Of a DNA stretch of 64,000 bases, positions 34,563 to 43,312 are shown piece after piece. Each line of letters begins with the position of its first letter. Position 1 is the first letter of the stretch. This DNA is from Saccharospirillum sp043196875 (GTDB lineage: Bacteria; Pseudomonadota; Gammaproteobacteria; Pseudomonadales; Natronospirillaceae). Location: the NCBI RefSeq assembly GCF_043196875.1, contig NZ_JBEBMX010000001.1:620001-684000 (forward strand). Direction: 5' to 3'. Both the position numbers and the translations under genes were made by a program. The notes beneath the pieces are model-generated. The model was given only the letters and a program-made list of their open reading frames with translations, made no database searches and was not told the DNA's origin.

Positions 34563-36023
34563 ATGAACAACCAGGTACAACTGATTACTTACATCGACCG
34601 CCTCGGCGGCGGCGACCTCAAGGCGTTGCAGGCGTTACTGCAAGGTCCGTTAAATCAACTTTTTGGTGGCATTCATTTGCTGCCGTTTTATACGCCCATC
34701 GATGGTGCCGATGCCGGTTTTGATCCGGACGATCATCTGACCGTCGATCCACGCCTGGGCGACTGGTCTGACGTTAAAACGCTGAGTCAGACCACGCCGG
34801 TGATGGCCGACCTGATCGTCAATCACCTGTCCAGCCGTTCACCCCAGTTTCTCGATGTGCAGGCCAAAGGTCGCGACAGTCAGTGGCACGATTTGTTTTT
34901 GAGTTATGACAGAGTTTTTCCCGAAGGCGCGACTGAAGCTCAACTGACGGCCATCTATCGACCGCGCCCCAGTCTGCCCTGGACGCCTTATGTGCTCGGC
35001 GGCGAGAAGCGCCTGCTGTGGACCACCTTTACCCCGCAGCAATTGGATATCGATGTCGAATCCGTGGCCGGCTGGCACTATTTAAGCGCCATTCTCGATC
35101 GTTTCCGTGACGGCGGGGTGTCGATGATCCGGCTGGATGCCGCCGGTTACGCCATCAAGCGCGCCGGTACGCGCTGCTTTATGCTGCCCGAGACGTTCGA
35201 CTTTATTCATCGGCTGAGCGAAGCCGCCGACGAGCGCGGCATGGAAACCCTGGTCGAGATTCACAGCCACTACCAAACCCAGATCGACATCGCCGAACGC
35301 GTCGGCCGCGTCTACGACTTCGCCTTGCCGCCGCTGATTCTGCACGCTCTGTTTACCGGCGAAGCAAAACCGCTGGCCAACTGGCTGAACATTTCGCCGC
35401 GCAATTGCATCACCGTGCTCGATACCCACGATGGCATCGGGGTGATGGACGTCGGCGCCGATGGCGACAAGCCGGGTCTGCTTGAACCACAAGCCATCGA
35501 TCAACTGGTGGAAACCATTCATCAGCGCAGCCAGGGCGAAAGCCGACTGGCCACCGGCGCGGCGGCCTCTAATCTCGACCTCTATCAGGTCAACTGCACC
35601 TACTACGCCGCCCTGGGCGAACGCGATGTCGACTATCTGATCGCCCGTGCCGTGCAGTTTTTCGCGCCCGGTGTGCCACAGCTTTACTACACCGGCCTGC
35701 TGGCCGGCGGCAACGATCTGGAGTTGCTCAAACAAACCAGCGTCGGTCGCGACATCAACCGCCACTATTATCAGCCCGATGAAGTGACGTCTGAACTGAA
35801 CCGGCCCGTGGTGCAACAACTGCTGGATTTGATCCTGCTGCGCAATACCCACCCCGCCTTTGCAGGCTCTTTTGATCTGGATCAGCCAACATCGTCTAAA
35901 CTGCGGTTAGCGTGGTCACAAGGCGAGCAGCGTTTGACCCTGGAGGTCGACTTCGAACAACCCGCCGCTCGCATTGTTGAAGGCAGTTCGGAAACACCTC
36001 TGATGAGTTGGTCCGCCAACTGA
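34563..36023 (+). CDS. Sucrose phosphorylase (GH13_18)
   Basis: A 486-residue enzyme that converts sucrose and phosphate to alpha-D-glucose 1-phosphate and fructose. The opening NNQVQLITYIDRLGGGDLK, and catalytic residues Asp192 (IRLDAAGYAIK), Glu232 (LVEIHSHY) and Asp290 (VLDTHDGIGVMD), fall at the positions known for the Bifidobacterium enzyme. The acceptor-loop segment AASNLDLYQVN is also the same, which favours sucrose over related glucosylglycerol or glucosylglycerate phosphorylases. It is cytoplasmic and works with the importer downstream. Confidence 0.94.
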   Translation: MNNQVQLITYIDRLGGGDLKALQALLQGPLNQLFGGIHLLPFYTPIDGADAGFDPDDHLTVDPRLGDWSDVKTLSQTTPVMADLIVNHLSSRSPQFLDVQAKGRDSQWHDLFLSYDRVFPEGATEAQLTAIYRPRPSLPWTPYVLGGEKRLLWTTFTPQQLDIDVESVAGWHYLSAILDRFRDGGVSMIRLDAAGYAIKRAGTRCFMLPETFDFIHRLSEAADERGMETLVEIHSHYQTQIDIAERVGRVYDFALPPLILHALFTGEAKPLANWLNISPRNCITVLDTHDGIGVMDVGADGDKPGLLEPQAIDQLVETIHQRSQGESRLATGAAASNLDLYQVNCTYYAALGERDVDYLIARAVQFFAPGVPQLYYTGLLAGGNDLELLKQTSVGRDINRHYYQPDEVTSELNRPVVQQLLDLILLRNTHPAFAGSFDLDQPTSSKLRLAWSQGEQRLTLEVDFEQPAARIVEGSSETPLMSWSAN

Positions 36024-36167
36024 TCGGGGCACGTTTGAGTTCAGTCCGCGTTCATTTGCGGCAACTAGGCTCAAAACGCAGCAAGGTTGTTAGTGTTCGG
36101 TTCGTTTGTTACCGGGCGTTTAGCGCTGATGATGAATAATCAGACTAAAAAGCGGGTGACAAACGTT

Positions 36168-36181
36168 CTTAAACGATTAAG
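36168..36181. promoter_or_regulatory. LacI-type operator candidate upstream of aglE
   Basis: CTTAAACGATTAAG has perfect 5-base arms (CTTAA/TTAAG) around ACGA. It lies in the 261-base gap between sucrose phosphorylase and the binding-protein gene, about 100 bases before the ATG, and resembles the site at 34505. Confidence 0.65.
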
Positions 36182-36284
36182 CTATCGACCGTGCTTTCCA
36201 AGCCCAGCGTCTGAGATCACCCCCGGTGTATGGCGCTGATTTTGAAAACGCGAACCATCCCATTGCACGAAAAGGGCTACAAAA

Positions 36285-37637
36285 ATGACAAAATCCTTGA
36301 TGAAAAAGACGCTTGTCGTCGCTATGTCAGCGGCTTTTGCTGCAGGCGCTGCTGCTGAAGAAAACCCCACCCGTGGTTCCGGTGATTTCCACTGGGATTC
36401 ACTGGATAAATTCGATGACATGGATCTGTCCGGTCAGACGGTTACCGTCGCCGGTCCGTGGTTGGCGCCGGAAAACGCCATCTTCAACGCCATCGTCAGC
36501 CACTTCGAAGAAGCCACCGGCGCCGACGTTCAGTACTCCGGTTCCGACAGCTTCGAACAACAAATTCGTATCGATCTCCAGGCCGGCTCTCCGCCCAACC
36601 TGGCGATCTTCCCGCAGCCGGGTCTGGCTGCCGACATGGCCAGCCAAGACCTGCTGGCGCCGCTGTCTAGCGAACTGCGTACAGACGTTCTGAACAACTA
36701 CGCCGCTGGCCAATCCTGGGTTGATCTGGGTACCTATGCTGATTCTGACGGCGACGACAACTTCTACGGTGTGTTCTTCCGCGTCGACCTGAAGAGCCTG
36801 GTTTGGTACTCCCCGGATAACTTCGCCGACTACGGTTATGACGTTCCGGAATCCATGGAAGAGCTGATCGAACTGTCTGACCAGATGGTTGCCGACGGCC
36901 AAACTCCTTGGTGTATCGGTCTGGGTAGTGGTGCCGCCACTGGCTGGCCGGCCACCGACTGGGTTGAAGACATGATGCTGCGTCTGCACTCTCCGGCCGT
37001 TTACGACCAATGGGTCAGCCACGAAATCCCGTTCAACGATCCGCGTGTGGTTGAAGCCATCGAACTGTTCGGCCAATTCGCCAAGAACGATGATTACGTT
37101 CAGGGCGGCGCTCAGTCTGTCGGCTCCACTGACTTCCGTGAAAGCCCCAACGGCCTGTTCGACATCCCGCCGGGCTGCTTCATGCACCGTCAGGCGAGCT
37201 TCATCCCAGCCTTCTTCCCAGAAGGTACTGTGGTTGGTGAAGACATCGACTTCTTCTACCTGCCGTCTTTCGAGTCCAAAAACCTGGGTAACCCGGTACT
37301 GGGCGCCGGCACCGTTGTCACCATGCCGAAAGAAAACGAAGCTGCTGTGGCGCTGATGGAATACCTGACCACGCCGCTGGCTCACGAAATTTGGATGATC
37401 AACGGTGGCTTCCTGACGCCGCACACTGGTGTTAACAACGATCTGTTCGCCAACGACACTCTGCGTCGTCAAGCTGAGATCCTGCAAAGCGCCGACACCT
37501 TCCGTTTCGACGGCTCTGACCTGATGCCTGGCGGTATCGGCGCAGGTGCCTTCTGGACCGGTATGGTTGACTACGTCAGTGGCGATTCCGCCGAAGACGT
37601 TGCCGACGACATCGAATCGGCCTGGGAAAACCTCTAA
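36285..37637 (+). CDS. aglE: Alpha-glucoside ABC transporter substrate-binding protein
   Basis: A 450-residue periplasmic sugar receptor of the AglE type. The signal peptide (MTKSLMKKTLVVAMSAAFAAGAAA) is followed by the mature start and the domain GQTVTVAGPWLAPENAIFNAIVSHFEEATGADVQYSGSDSFEQQI. The gene uses a uniform codon set suggestive of high expression. It precedes two permease genes and an alpha-glucosidase, with two strong hairpins after its stop. Substrates of this family are sucrose, trehalose, maltose and similar alpha-glucosides. Confidence 0.92.
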   Translation: MTKSLMKKTLVVAMSAAFAAGAAAEENPTRGSGDFHWDSLDKFDDMDLSGQTVTVAGPWLAPENAIFNAIVSHFEEATGADVQYSGSDSFEQQIRIDLQAGSPPNLAIFPQPGLAADMASQDLLAPLSSELRTDVLNNYAAGQSWVDLGTYADSDGDDNFYGVFFRVDLKSLVWYSPDNFADYGYDVPESMEELIELSDQMVADGQTPWCIGLGSGAATGWPATDWVEDMMLRLHSPAVYDQWVSHEIPFNDPRVVEAIELFGQFAKNDDYVQGGAQSVGSTDFRESPNGLFDIPPGCFMHRQASFIPAFFPEGTVVGEDIDFFYLPSFESKNLGNPVLGAGTVVTMPKENEAAVALMEYLTTPLAHEIWMINGGFLTPHTGVNNDLFANDTLRRQAEILQSADTFRFDGSDLMPGGIGAGAFWTGMVDYVSGDSAEDVADDIESAWENL

Positions 37638-37659
37638 GTCGAGGTGAATTAACCCAGCC

Positions 37660-37708
37660 ACGGCGACTTCGGTCGCCGTACCCGCCCGCCCCGTTCTTCG
37701 GGGCGGGC
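37660..37708 (+). promoter_or_regulatory. Double hairpin between aglE and aglF
   Basis: ACGGCGAC-TTCG-GTCGCCGT (37660-37679) is a UUCG-tetraloop hairpin, and GCCCGCCCCG-TTCTT-CGGGGCGGGC (37684-37708) is a perfect 10-bp stem followed by TGCTTTT. Together they probably cause partial termination and protect the aglE message, giving excess receptor. Confidence 0.85.
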
Positions 37709-37741
37709 TGCTTTTAACCCCTTCTTGGTCAGGAGACAACT

Positions 37742-38749
37742 GTGGCTCAGCAAATTATCACGGCAGTGATTGCTATTGCCCTGGCAATAGGCCTCAGTGC
37801 CCTATTTTTTCTTGGATCTAACTTTCTGCTGGACCGTTTCCTGTCCAGTGATTCTGTCAGCGGCGATGCCGCCCGGATGAAGCGCGACAACCTGCGCGAA
37901 TCCATCCGTCCCTGGATTTTTATCGGTCCAGCGGTCGTTATTTTGCTGATCTATCTGGTGTACCCCGTATTCGCCTCTCTGTGGTATTCCGTACTCGATA
38001 GAAACGCCAACGAATTTGTCGGCCTGGCGAACTACGCCTGGGCCGTACAGAACCCCAACTTCTGGATCGCGGTTCGCAATAACCTCTTATGGCTGATTTT
38101 TGTGCCCACCATGGCCACCGGTTTTGGTTTGCTGATTGCCTATATGACCGATCGACTGTGGTGGGGAAAGTTGGCGCGCACCCTGGTGTTTTTGCCGATG
38201 GCGATTTCCTTTGTCGGCGCCTCGGTGATCTGGAAATTTATTTACGATTATCGCGGCGTCGGTGAAGAACAAATCGGTTTGCTTAACGCCATAGTCGTGG
38301 CGTTCGGTGGCGATCCGACACCCTGGATCACCGTCTCCTTCTGGAACAACTTCCTGCTGATGATCATCCTGGTGTGGATTCAAACCGGTTTCGCCATGGT
38401 GATTCTCGGTGCTGCTATTCGCGGTGTTCCTGAAGACACCTTGGAAGCGGCCATCATCGAAGGCGCTAATCAGTTCTCCATCTTCTTCAAGATCGTGATT
38501 CCGCAAATTTTCGGCACCATCGTCGTGGTCTGGACCACCATCACCATTCTGGTGTTGAAGATCTTCGATATCGTCTTTGCCATGACCAACGGTCAGTGGG
38601 ACACCAACGTCCTGGCGAACTTTATGTATGACCAGCTGTTCCGGGCCGGTGACATCGGTAAAGGGAGCGCCATCGCTCTGGTCATTATGTTCGCCGTGAC
38701 GCCGGTCATGCTCTACAACATCCGTCGCGCTCGCGCCGACGAGCAATAA
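37742..38749 (+). CDS. aglF: Alpha-glucoside ABC transporter permease AglF type
   Basis: A 335-residue inner-membrane permease starting at GTG after AGGAGACAAC. An extra N-terminal helix (about residues 5-32) precedes the six-helix core, as in AglF/MalF-type proteins. The cytoplasmic EAA loop is at GVPEDTLEAAIIEGANQFSIFFKIVIPQIFG, which contacts the ATPase subunit. It pairs with the permease at 38760. No ATPase gene is found in this locus. Confidence 0.92.
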   Translation: MAQQIITAVIAIALAIGLSALFFLGSNFLLDRFLSSDSVSGDAARMKRDNLRESIRPWIFIGPAVVILLIYLVYPVFASLWYSVLDRNANEFVGLANYAWAVQNPNFWIAVRNNLLWLIFVPTMATGFGLLIAYMTDRLWWGKLARTLVFLPMAISFVGASVIWKFIYDYRGVGEEQIGLLNAIVVAFGGDPTPWITVSFWNNFLLMIILVWIQTGFAMVILGAAIRGVPEDTLEAAIIEGANQFSIFFKIVIPQIFGTIVVVWTTITILVLKIFDIVFAMTNGQWDTNVLANFMYDQLFRAGDIGKGSAIALVIMFAVTPVMLYNIRRARADEQ

Positions 38750-38759
38750 GGAGCCGATC

Positions 38760-39908
38760 ATGAGCCACAGAACTTCCATGCTGGCCGTCGGCGGCAAACA
38801 CCTGACGGTATTTATCCTGGTCGCACTCTGGACCATTCCCACGCTCGGTCTGTTGATCAGCTCGGTGCGCGACAAAGACCAGTTGGCACAGACCGGCTGG
38901 TGGACGTCGTTGTCATCCAGTGAAAGCAACGAGTTCTACCGCACCCCAACCGCTGATGCGCAAAGCGAACAGAACGGTCAGTTCGTTATTGAAGGCAACA
39001 TCTTCGAAGTGGATCAGGGCAAAGAAGTGCAGTCCTGGAGCCTGCGGCCAACCGACCTGACCGCCTTCGCCGCCGGCGACACCACCACTCTGGACGACGG
39101 TTCGCAGATGACGCTCGACGCCAACGGCGATTTCAGCTGGGTGTCGGACGAACCCTTCAGCCACAACCGCGGTCAGCGGGTGTTCTACATCGCCGAAGTG
39201 CCGCCCATCTTCACCTTACAGAACTATAAGGAAGTGATGGCGTCCGAAGGCGTCGGCCGTGCCTTTATCAACACCATGACGGTGACTTTGCCGTCCACCT
39301 TCATTCCCATTCTGATCGCCGCCTTTGCCGCCTATGCGCTGGCCTGGATGCGTTTCAAAGGACGGATGCTGGTGCTGGCGATGATCGTCGGTCTGTTGGT
39401 GGTACCGCTGCAGATTTCACTGATTCCGGTGCTGCGCATGTACACCACCCTGGGCAGTATTTTCGGCACCGAGCCCAAGTCCTATCCCGGCATCTGGCTG
39501 GCGCACACTGCCTTTGGTCTGTCGCTGGCGGTTTATCTGCTGCGTAACTATATGGCCGGCCTGCCCAAAGAGGTGATGGAATCCGCCCGCATGGACGGCG
39601 CCAGTCACTTCGATGTGTTCCGTACCATTGTCCTGCCGTTGTCGCTGCCGGCGCTGGCGTCGTTCTCCATCTTCCAGTTCCTCTGGGTGTGGAACGACTT
39701 GCTGGTTGCCTTGGTGTTCCTCGGCCAGGGCGAAGGTAAAACGGTGATGACCGCTCAGTTGGTCGAGCTGCTCGGTTCGCGCGGCGACAACTGGGAAATC
39801 CTCACCGCCGGTGCGTTCGTGACCATGATCGTGCCGTTGATCGTCTTTATTTCCATGCAACGTTATTTCGTTCGCGGCCTGTTGGCCGGTTCGGTTAAAG
39901 GAGGCTGA
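38760..39908 (+). CDS. aglG: Alpha-glucoside ABC transporter permease AglG type
   Basis: A 382-residue permease. After the first helix (about residues 14-36) comes a roughly 110-residue hydrophilic periplasmic insertion before the remaining five helices, a known trait of AglG. The EAA loop is GLPKEVMESARMDGASHFDVFRTIVLPLSLP. An AAGGAGCC site lies before the ATG. The alpha-glucosidase gene starts 5 bases after its stop. Confidence 0.92.
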   Translation: MSHRTSMLAVGGKHLTVFILVALWTIPTLGLLISSVRDKDQLAQTGWWTSLSSSESNEFYRTPTADAQSEQNGQFVIEGNIFEVDQGKEVQSWSLRPTDLTAFAAGDTTTLDDGSQMTLDANGDFSWVSDEPFSHNRGQRVFYIAEVPPIFTLQNYKEVMASEGVGRAFINTMTVTLPSTFIPILIAAFAAYALAWMRFKGRMLVLAMIVGLLVVPLQISLIPVLRMYTTLGSIFGTEPKSYPGIWLAHTAFGLSLAVYLLRNYMAGLPKEVMESARMDGASHFDVFRTIVLPLSLPALASFSIFQFLWVWNDLLVALVFLGQGEGKTVMTAQLVELLGSRGDNWEILTAGAFVTMIVPLIVFISMQRYFVRGLLAGSVKGG

Positions 39909-39913
39909 TTTAA

Positions 39914-41515
39914 GTGGTAGCCGATCTCAACTGGTGGCGCGGTGGCGTGATCTATCAGATCTATCCGCGCTCTTTCTTCGACAGCAACGGTGACGGTATC
40001 GGTGATATTCCCGGTGTTATTACTCACCTGGATTACATCGCTGAGCTGGGCGTCGACGCCATCTGGTTGTCGCCGTTTTTCACCTCACCAATGAAGGACT
40101 TCGGTTACGACATCTCGGACTACAAAGATGTCGATCCGATGTTCGGCTCGCTGCACGACTTCAAGCACCTCATCGAAGAAGCTCACCAGCGCGGATTAAA
40201 GGTCATCATTGATCAGGTTTACAGCCACACCTCAGACCAGCATCTGTGGTTTAAGGAAAGTCGCGAAAGCCGCGACAATCCCAAAGCCGACTGGTACGTC
40301 TGGGCCGATCCCAAAGCCGATGGCACCGCCCCGAACAACTGGCTGTCGCTGTTCGGTGGCCCGGCGTGGAAGTTTGATACTCGCCGCGGCCAGTATTTCA
40401 TGCACAACTTCCTGTCCAGCCAGCCGGATCTGAACTTCCACAATCCGGAGGTTCAGAACGCCATTCTCGACACCGCCCGCTTCTGGCTGGAACTGGGTGT
40501 CGACGGTTTCCGTCTGGATGTGGTGAACATGTATTTCCACGACGCGGCTCTGACCGATAACGGTCTCGCCGACTCGCCGGAGAAACAGTTTGTCGGCGCC
40601 GACAAGGTGAATCCGTTCACCCGTCAGTACCACATTCACCAGATGTGCCGCGACGAGAACCTCGATTTCCTCAAGCGTTTGCGCGCGGTTATGGATGAGT
40701 TTCCGGGTACCACCACCGTCGGTGAAATCGGCGCCCCGGGCGGCATGAAATACATGGCGCAGTACACCTCGAACGGTGACAAGCTGCACATGGCTTACAC
40801 CTTCGAGTTGCTGGAAAAAGAACACAGCGTCGATTACATCCGCAAAACCATTGAACGGGTGGAACAAAACCTCGGCGATGGCTGGCCGTGCTTTGCGCTG
40901 AGCAACCACGACGTTGAACGTTCCGCCAGCCGTTGGGGCAAAGACGCCGAAGATCCCAAAGCCTATGTGCGCACCACTCTCGGTCTGCTTACCACCTTGC
41001 GTGGCAGCCCCTGTATTTATCAGGGCGAAGAACTGGGCTTGCCGGAAGCCGAGGTGCCGTTCGAATTACTGCAGGATCCTTTCGGCATCGAATTCTGGCC
41101 CGAGTTCAAAGGTCGTGACGGCTGCCGCACCCCGATTCCCTGGCTCAATGAAGCCATGGGTGGCTTTACTTCCGATGGTCATCCCTGGCTGCCCATCGAG
41201 CCGATTCATCGTCAATTGGCGGTGGCTGAGCAAAAGGTCGATGCCAACTCCACGCTCAACTTCAGTCGTCAGTTACTGGCCTGGCGCCGTCAACATCCGG
41301 CGCTGAAAGACGGTCGTTTTGAATGGCTCGACAGCGACCCAGACCTGCTGCTGTTCCGGCGCGTCAACGATCAGGAAAGTCTGGTCATCGCCCTGAACAT
41401 GACCAGCCGGGAATTGCCGGTTGAAGTCACCGGTTCAGCGGTGACGGTTCCTGGTTTCCAAGCAGCAACTGGAGGCCGAATTCCGGCTTACACTCTGGCA
41501 GCCTGGGCCGAGTAA
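39914..41515 (+). CDS. aglA: Alpha-glucosidase (GH13)
   Basis: A 533-residue cytoplasmic GH13 enzyme starting at GTG (VADLNWWRGGVIYQIYPRSFFDSNGDGIGD). The nucleophile Asp is in GVDGFRLDVVNMYFHD, the acid/base Glu in TTVGEIGAPGG, and the third acid in ALSNHDVERSASRWG. It hydrolyses terminal alpha-1,4 or similar glucosidic bonds of imported sugars. It is the last gene of the aglEFGA operon; a hairpin terminator follows. Confidence 0.93.
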   Translation: MVADLNWWRGGVIYQIYPRSFFDSNGDGIGDIPGVITHLDYIAELGVDAIWLSPFFTSPMKDFGYDISDYKDVDPMFGSLHDFKHLIEEAHQRGLKVIIDQVYSHTSDQHLWFKESRESRDNPKADWYVWADPKADGTAPNNWLSLFGGPAWKFDTRRGQYFMHNFLSSQPDLNFHNPEVQNAILDTARFWLELGVDGFRLDVVNMYFHDAALTDNGLADSPEKQFVGADKVNPFTRQYHIHQMCRDENLDFLKRLRAVMDEFPGTTTVGEIGAPGGMKYMAQYTSNGDKLHMAYTFELLEKEHSVDYIRKTIERVEQNLGDGWPCFALSNHDVERSASRWGKDAEDPKAYVRTTLGLLTTLRGSPCIYQGEELGLPEAEVPFELLQDPFGIEFWPEFKGRDGCRTPIPWLNEAMGGFTSDGHPWLPIEPIHRQLAVAEQKVDANSTLNFSRQLLAWRRQHPALKDGRFEWLDSDPDLLLFRRVNDQESLVIALNMTSRELPVEVTGSAVTVPGFQAATGGRIPAYTLAAWAE

Positions 41516-41519
41516 GCGG

Positions 41520-41545
41520 ACGCCGGCCATAGCGCCGGCGTTTTC
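41520..41545 (+). terminator. Hairpin terminator after alpha-glucosidase
   Basis: ACGCCGGC pairs with GCCGGCGT around CATAGC, followed by TTTTCC. It lies between aglA and the lacI-type gene, which starts 13 bases later, so it may be a partial terminator. Confidence 0.7.
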
Positions 41546-41557
41546 CTGGCGGACACT

Positions 41558-42631
41558 ATGCGTGTGATCAACAAAGACAATAACAAAGCACCCAGCAAAC
41601 GCATGACCTTGAAAGCCGTCGCCGAAGCCCTGGGGGTTTCGACAGCGTCGATCTCCAATGCGTTCAATCGACCGGATCAACTGTCGGCCGTGCTGCGCGA
41701 CCGCATTCTTAAAGAGTGCGAGCGGCTTGGCTATCACGGTCCGAATCCGGCTGCGCGCTCGTTGCGCACCGGCGCTACCGGCGTGGTCGGCGTGATGCTC
41801 GCCGAACGTCTGGCTTATAACTTCCGCGACAGCTGCGCCACCGAATTTCTGCAAGGCGTTGCCGAAGTGCTCGACGACGCCCGCGTTAATTTGCTGCTGA
41901 TGCCCGGTCGCGACGACTTCTACCATCAGCAGTCGATGGAATCGATTCCCGACCGTTTTATCATCTACGGACCACCGCGCGACCTGGGCATCATTCAGCG
42001 TCTGGAACGGCAGCATAAACCGGTGGTCACCGTCGATTTTACGCTGGGCAATCATCTGTCACTGAACATCGATAATTACGGTGGCGCCAAGCAGGCGGCA
42101 CAACATATTTATCGCCAGATCGGCAGCAACGCAGCGGTCGCAGTCATCGGTTTGCGGTTGATTCATTCCGACGCCGTCGGCCGGGTCAGCGAAGTCGAAC
42201 TGATCGATGCCGCCACCTCGATTTCACGCCAACGACTCGATGCTTACCGCGATGCCGCAGCTGAATTCGGCAGCGAAATTCTTGCCGATCAGGTGTGGAA
42301 TACCCATGAAAGTAATTGGTCCGACGGCGTCAAGGCCGCGCGTGAAGCGCTATTGTCGCAACCGCGACCCAAGGCGCTGCTTTGCATGTCCGACCAGTTG
42401 GCACTGGCGGCGCTCAGTGTGGCGCGCGATCTGGATATTCGCGTGCCGGAAGATTTGAAAATTGTCGGCTTCGATGACATTTCCGAAGCCCGGCGCTCGC
42501 ACCCGACCATCACCACCGTCTATCAGCCAAGCATCGAAAAAGGCCGGCTGGCAGCGATGATGGCGCTCAATCCGGAACGTTTTAAAAGCCAGATATTACC
42601 GACCCAGTTGCAGATCCGGGAAACGGCCTAA
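41558..42631 (+). CDS. LacI-family transcriptional regulator of the agl locus
   Basis: A 357-residue LacI protein. The helix-turn-helix is MTLKAVAEALGVSTASISNAFNRPDQLSAVLRDRI followed by the hinge region, then a sugar-binding core ending with PEDLKIVGFDDISEARRSHPTITTVYQP. It follows aglA on the same strand and is the natural regulator of the sucrose phosphorylase and aglEFGA units through the sites at 34505 and 36168. The inducer is probably sucrose or another alpha-glucoside. Confidence 0.93.
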   Translation: MRVINKDNNKAPSKRMTLKAVAEALGVSTASISNAFNRPDQLSAVLRDRILKECERLGYHGPNPAARSLRTGATGVVGVMLAERLAYNFRDSCATEFLQGVAEVLDDARVNLLLMPGRDDFYHQQSMESIPDRFIIYGPPRDLGIIQRLERQHKPVVTVDFTLGNHLSLNIDNYGGAKQAAQHIYRQIGSNAAVAVIGLRLIHSDAVGRVSEVELIDAATSISRQRLDAYRDAAAEFGSEILADQVWNTHESNWSDGVKAAREALLSQPRPKALLCMSDQLALAALSVARDLDIRVPEDLKIVGFDDISEARRSHPTITTVYQPSIEKGRLAAMMALNPERFKSQILPTQLQIRETA

Positions 42632-42638
42632 AAACGGT

Positions 42639-42803
42639 TTATACCGATTTAAATAGGGCGAAATAGAGCACGTAAAACCAGCTGAACAGGCCGTGGATAA
42701 TGGCCCAAAGAATCGATTTGTTGGCGCTCCATGACAGCACGATGGCCAGCACCGTCCCGAACGACACACCCTGTTTAACGATCTCATAACGCACTTCGCG
42801 CAT
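42639..42803 (-). CDS. Small two-helix membrane protein (54 residues)
   Basis: A 54-residue frame with a good AGGAGA site nine bases before the ATG at 42803: MREVRYEIVKQGVSFGTVLA, then two hydrophobic stretches (about residues 12-26 and 30-50) ending YFALFKSV. It resembles short bacterial membrane proteins of unknown function annotated in many gammaproteobacteria. It is convergent with the LacI gene. Confidence 0.72.
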   Translation of the reverse strand: MREVRYEIVKQGVSFGTVLAIVLSWSANKSILWAIIHGLFSWFYVLYFALFKSV

Positions 42804-42877
42804 GCCGAGCTTCTCCTGGTTGGCACATTGATAGCGCTACATTAGTCGCTGACTGCCGCCGATGCAGCCGCCGAAAG

Positions 42878-43312
42878 TCACCGCTCACTGAACGCCAATG
42901 CCATCACCAAAGCATCTTCTCCATCGGCATAATAGCGACGACGCTGGCCGATCTCGCTAAACCCCAGACGGCGATAAACCGCCAGCGCTGGCGCATTGCT
43001 GGGCCGCACTTCCAACAGGCAGCGTTGCTGACCCAGACGCTGCAATTGCACCAGCCAGTGGCGTAACGCCTGACGGGCCAGACCTTTGCCCTGAAAGCCT
43101 TGCGCCACAGCCAGATGCAACAGGCTGCTTTCATCGAATATGGATTCACCGACCAGAAAACCCGCCAGTTGGGCCTCGTGCTCAATCCGCCAGACCCGGC
43201 TTTCGGTTAACGCCTGCTGCAACGCCATCACCGACCAGGGATGCGGACCAGCTTCGGCATCCAGTATCACCAAGGCGTTAAAATCATCGAGACGGGCTGG
43301 CAACAGCTTCAT
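42878..43312 (-). CDS. rimI: Ribosomal protein bS18 alanine N-acetyltransferase RimI
   Basis: A 144-residue GNAT acetyltransferase. The acetyl-CoA loop reads LAVAQGFQGKGLARQALRHWL, and the core is LLEVRPSNAPALAVYRRLGFSEIGQRRRYY, the usual RimI signature. It acetylates the N-terminal alanine of ribosomal protein bS18. Its start overlaps the stop of the holD-like gene upstream, a gene order shared with E. coli. Confidence 0.9.
   Translation of the reverse strand: MKLLPARLDDFNALVILDAEAGPHPWSVMALQQALTESRVWRIEHEAQLAGFLVGESIFDESSLLHLAVAQGFQGKGLARQALRHWLVQLQRLGQQRCLLEVRPSNAPALAVYRRLGFSEIGQRRRYYADGEDALVMALAFSER

Noticed and set aside
36399..37739. Long open frame (446 codons) on the minus strand across aglE
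   Set aside because: It lies opposite a clear receptor gene, has low-complexity composition unlike any family I know, and lacks a good ribosome binding site.
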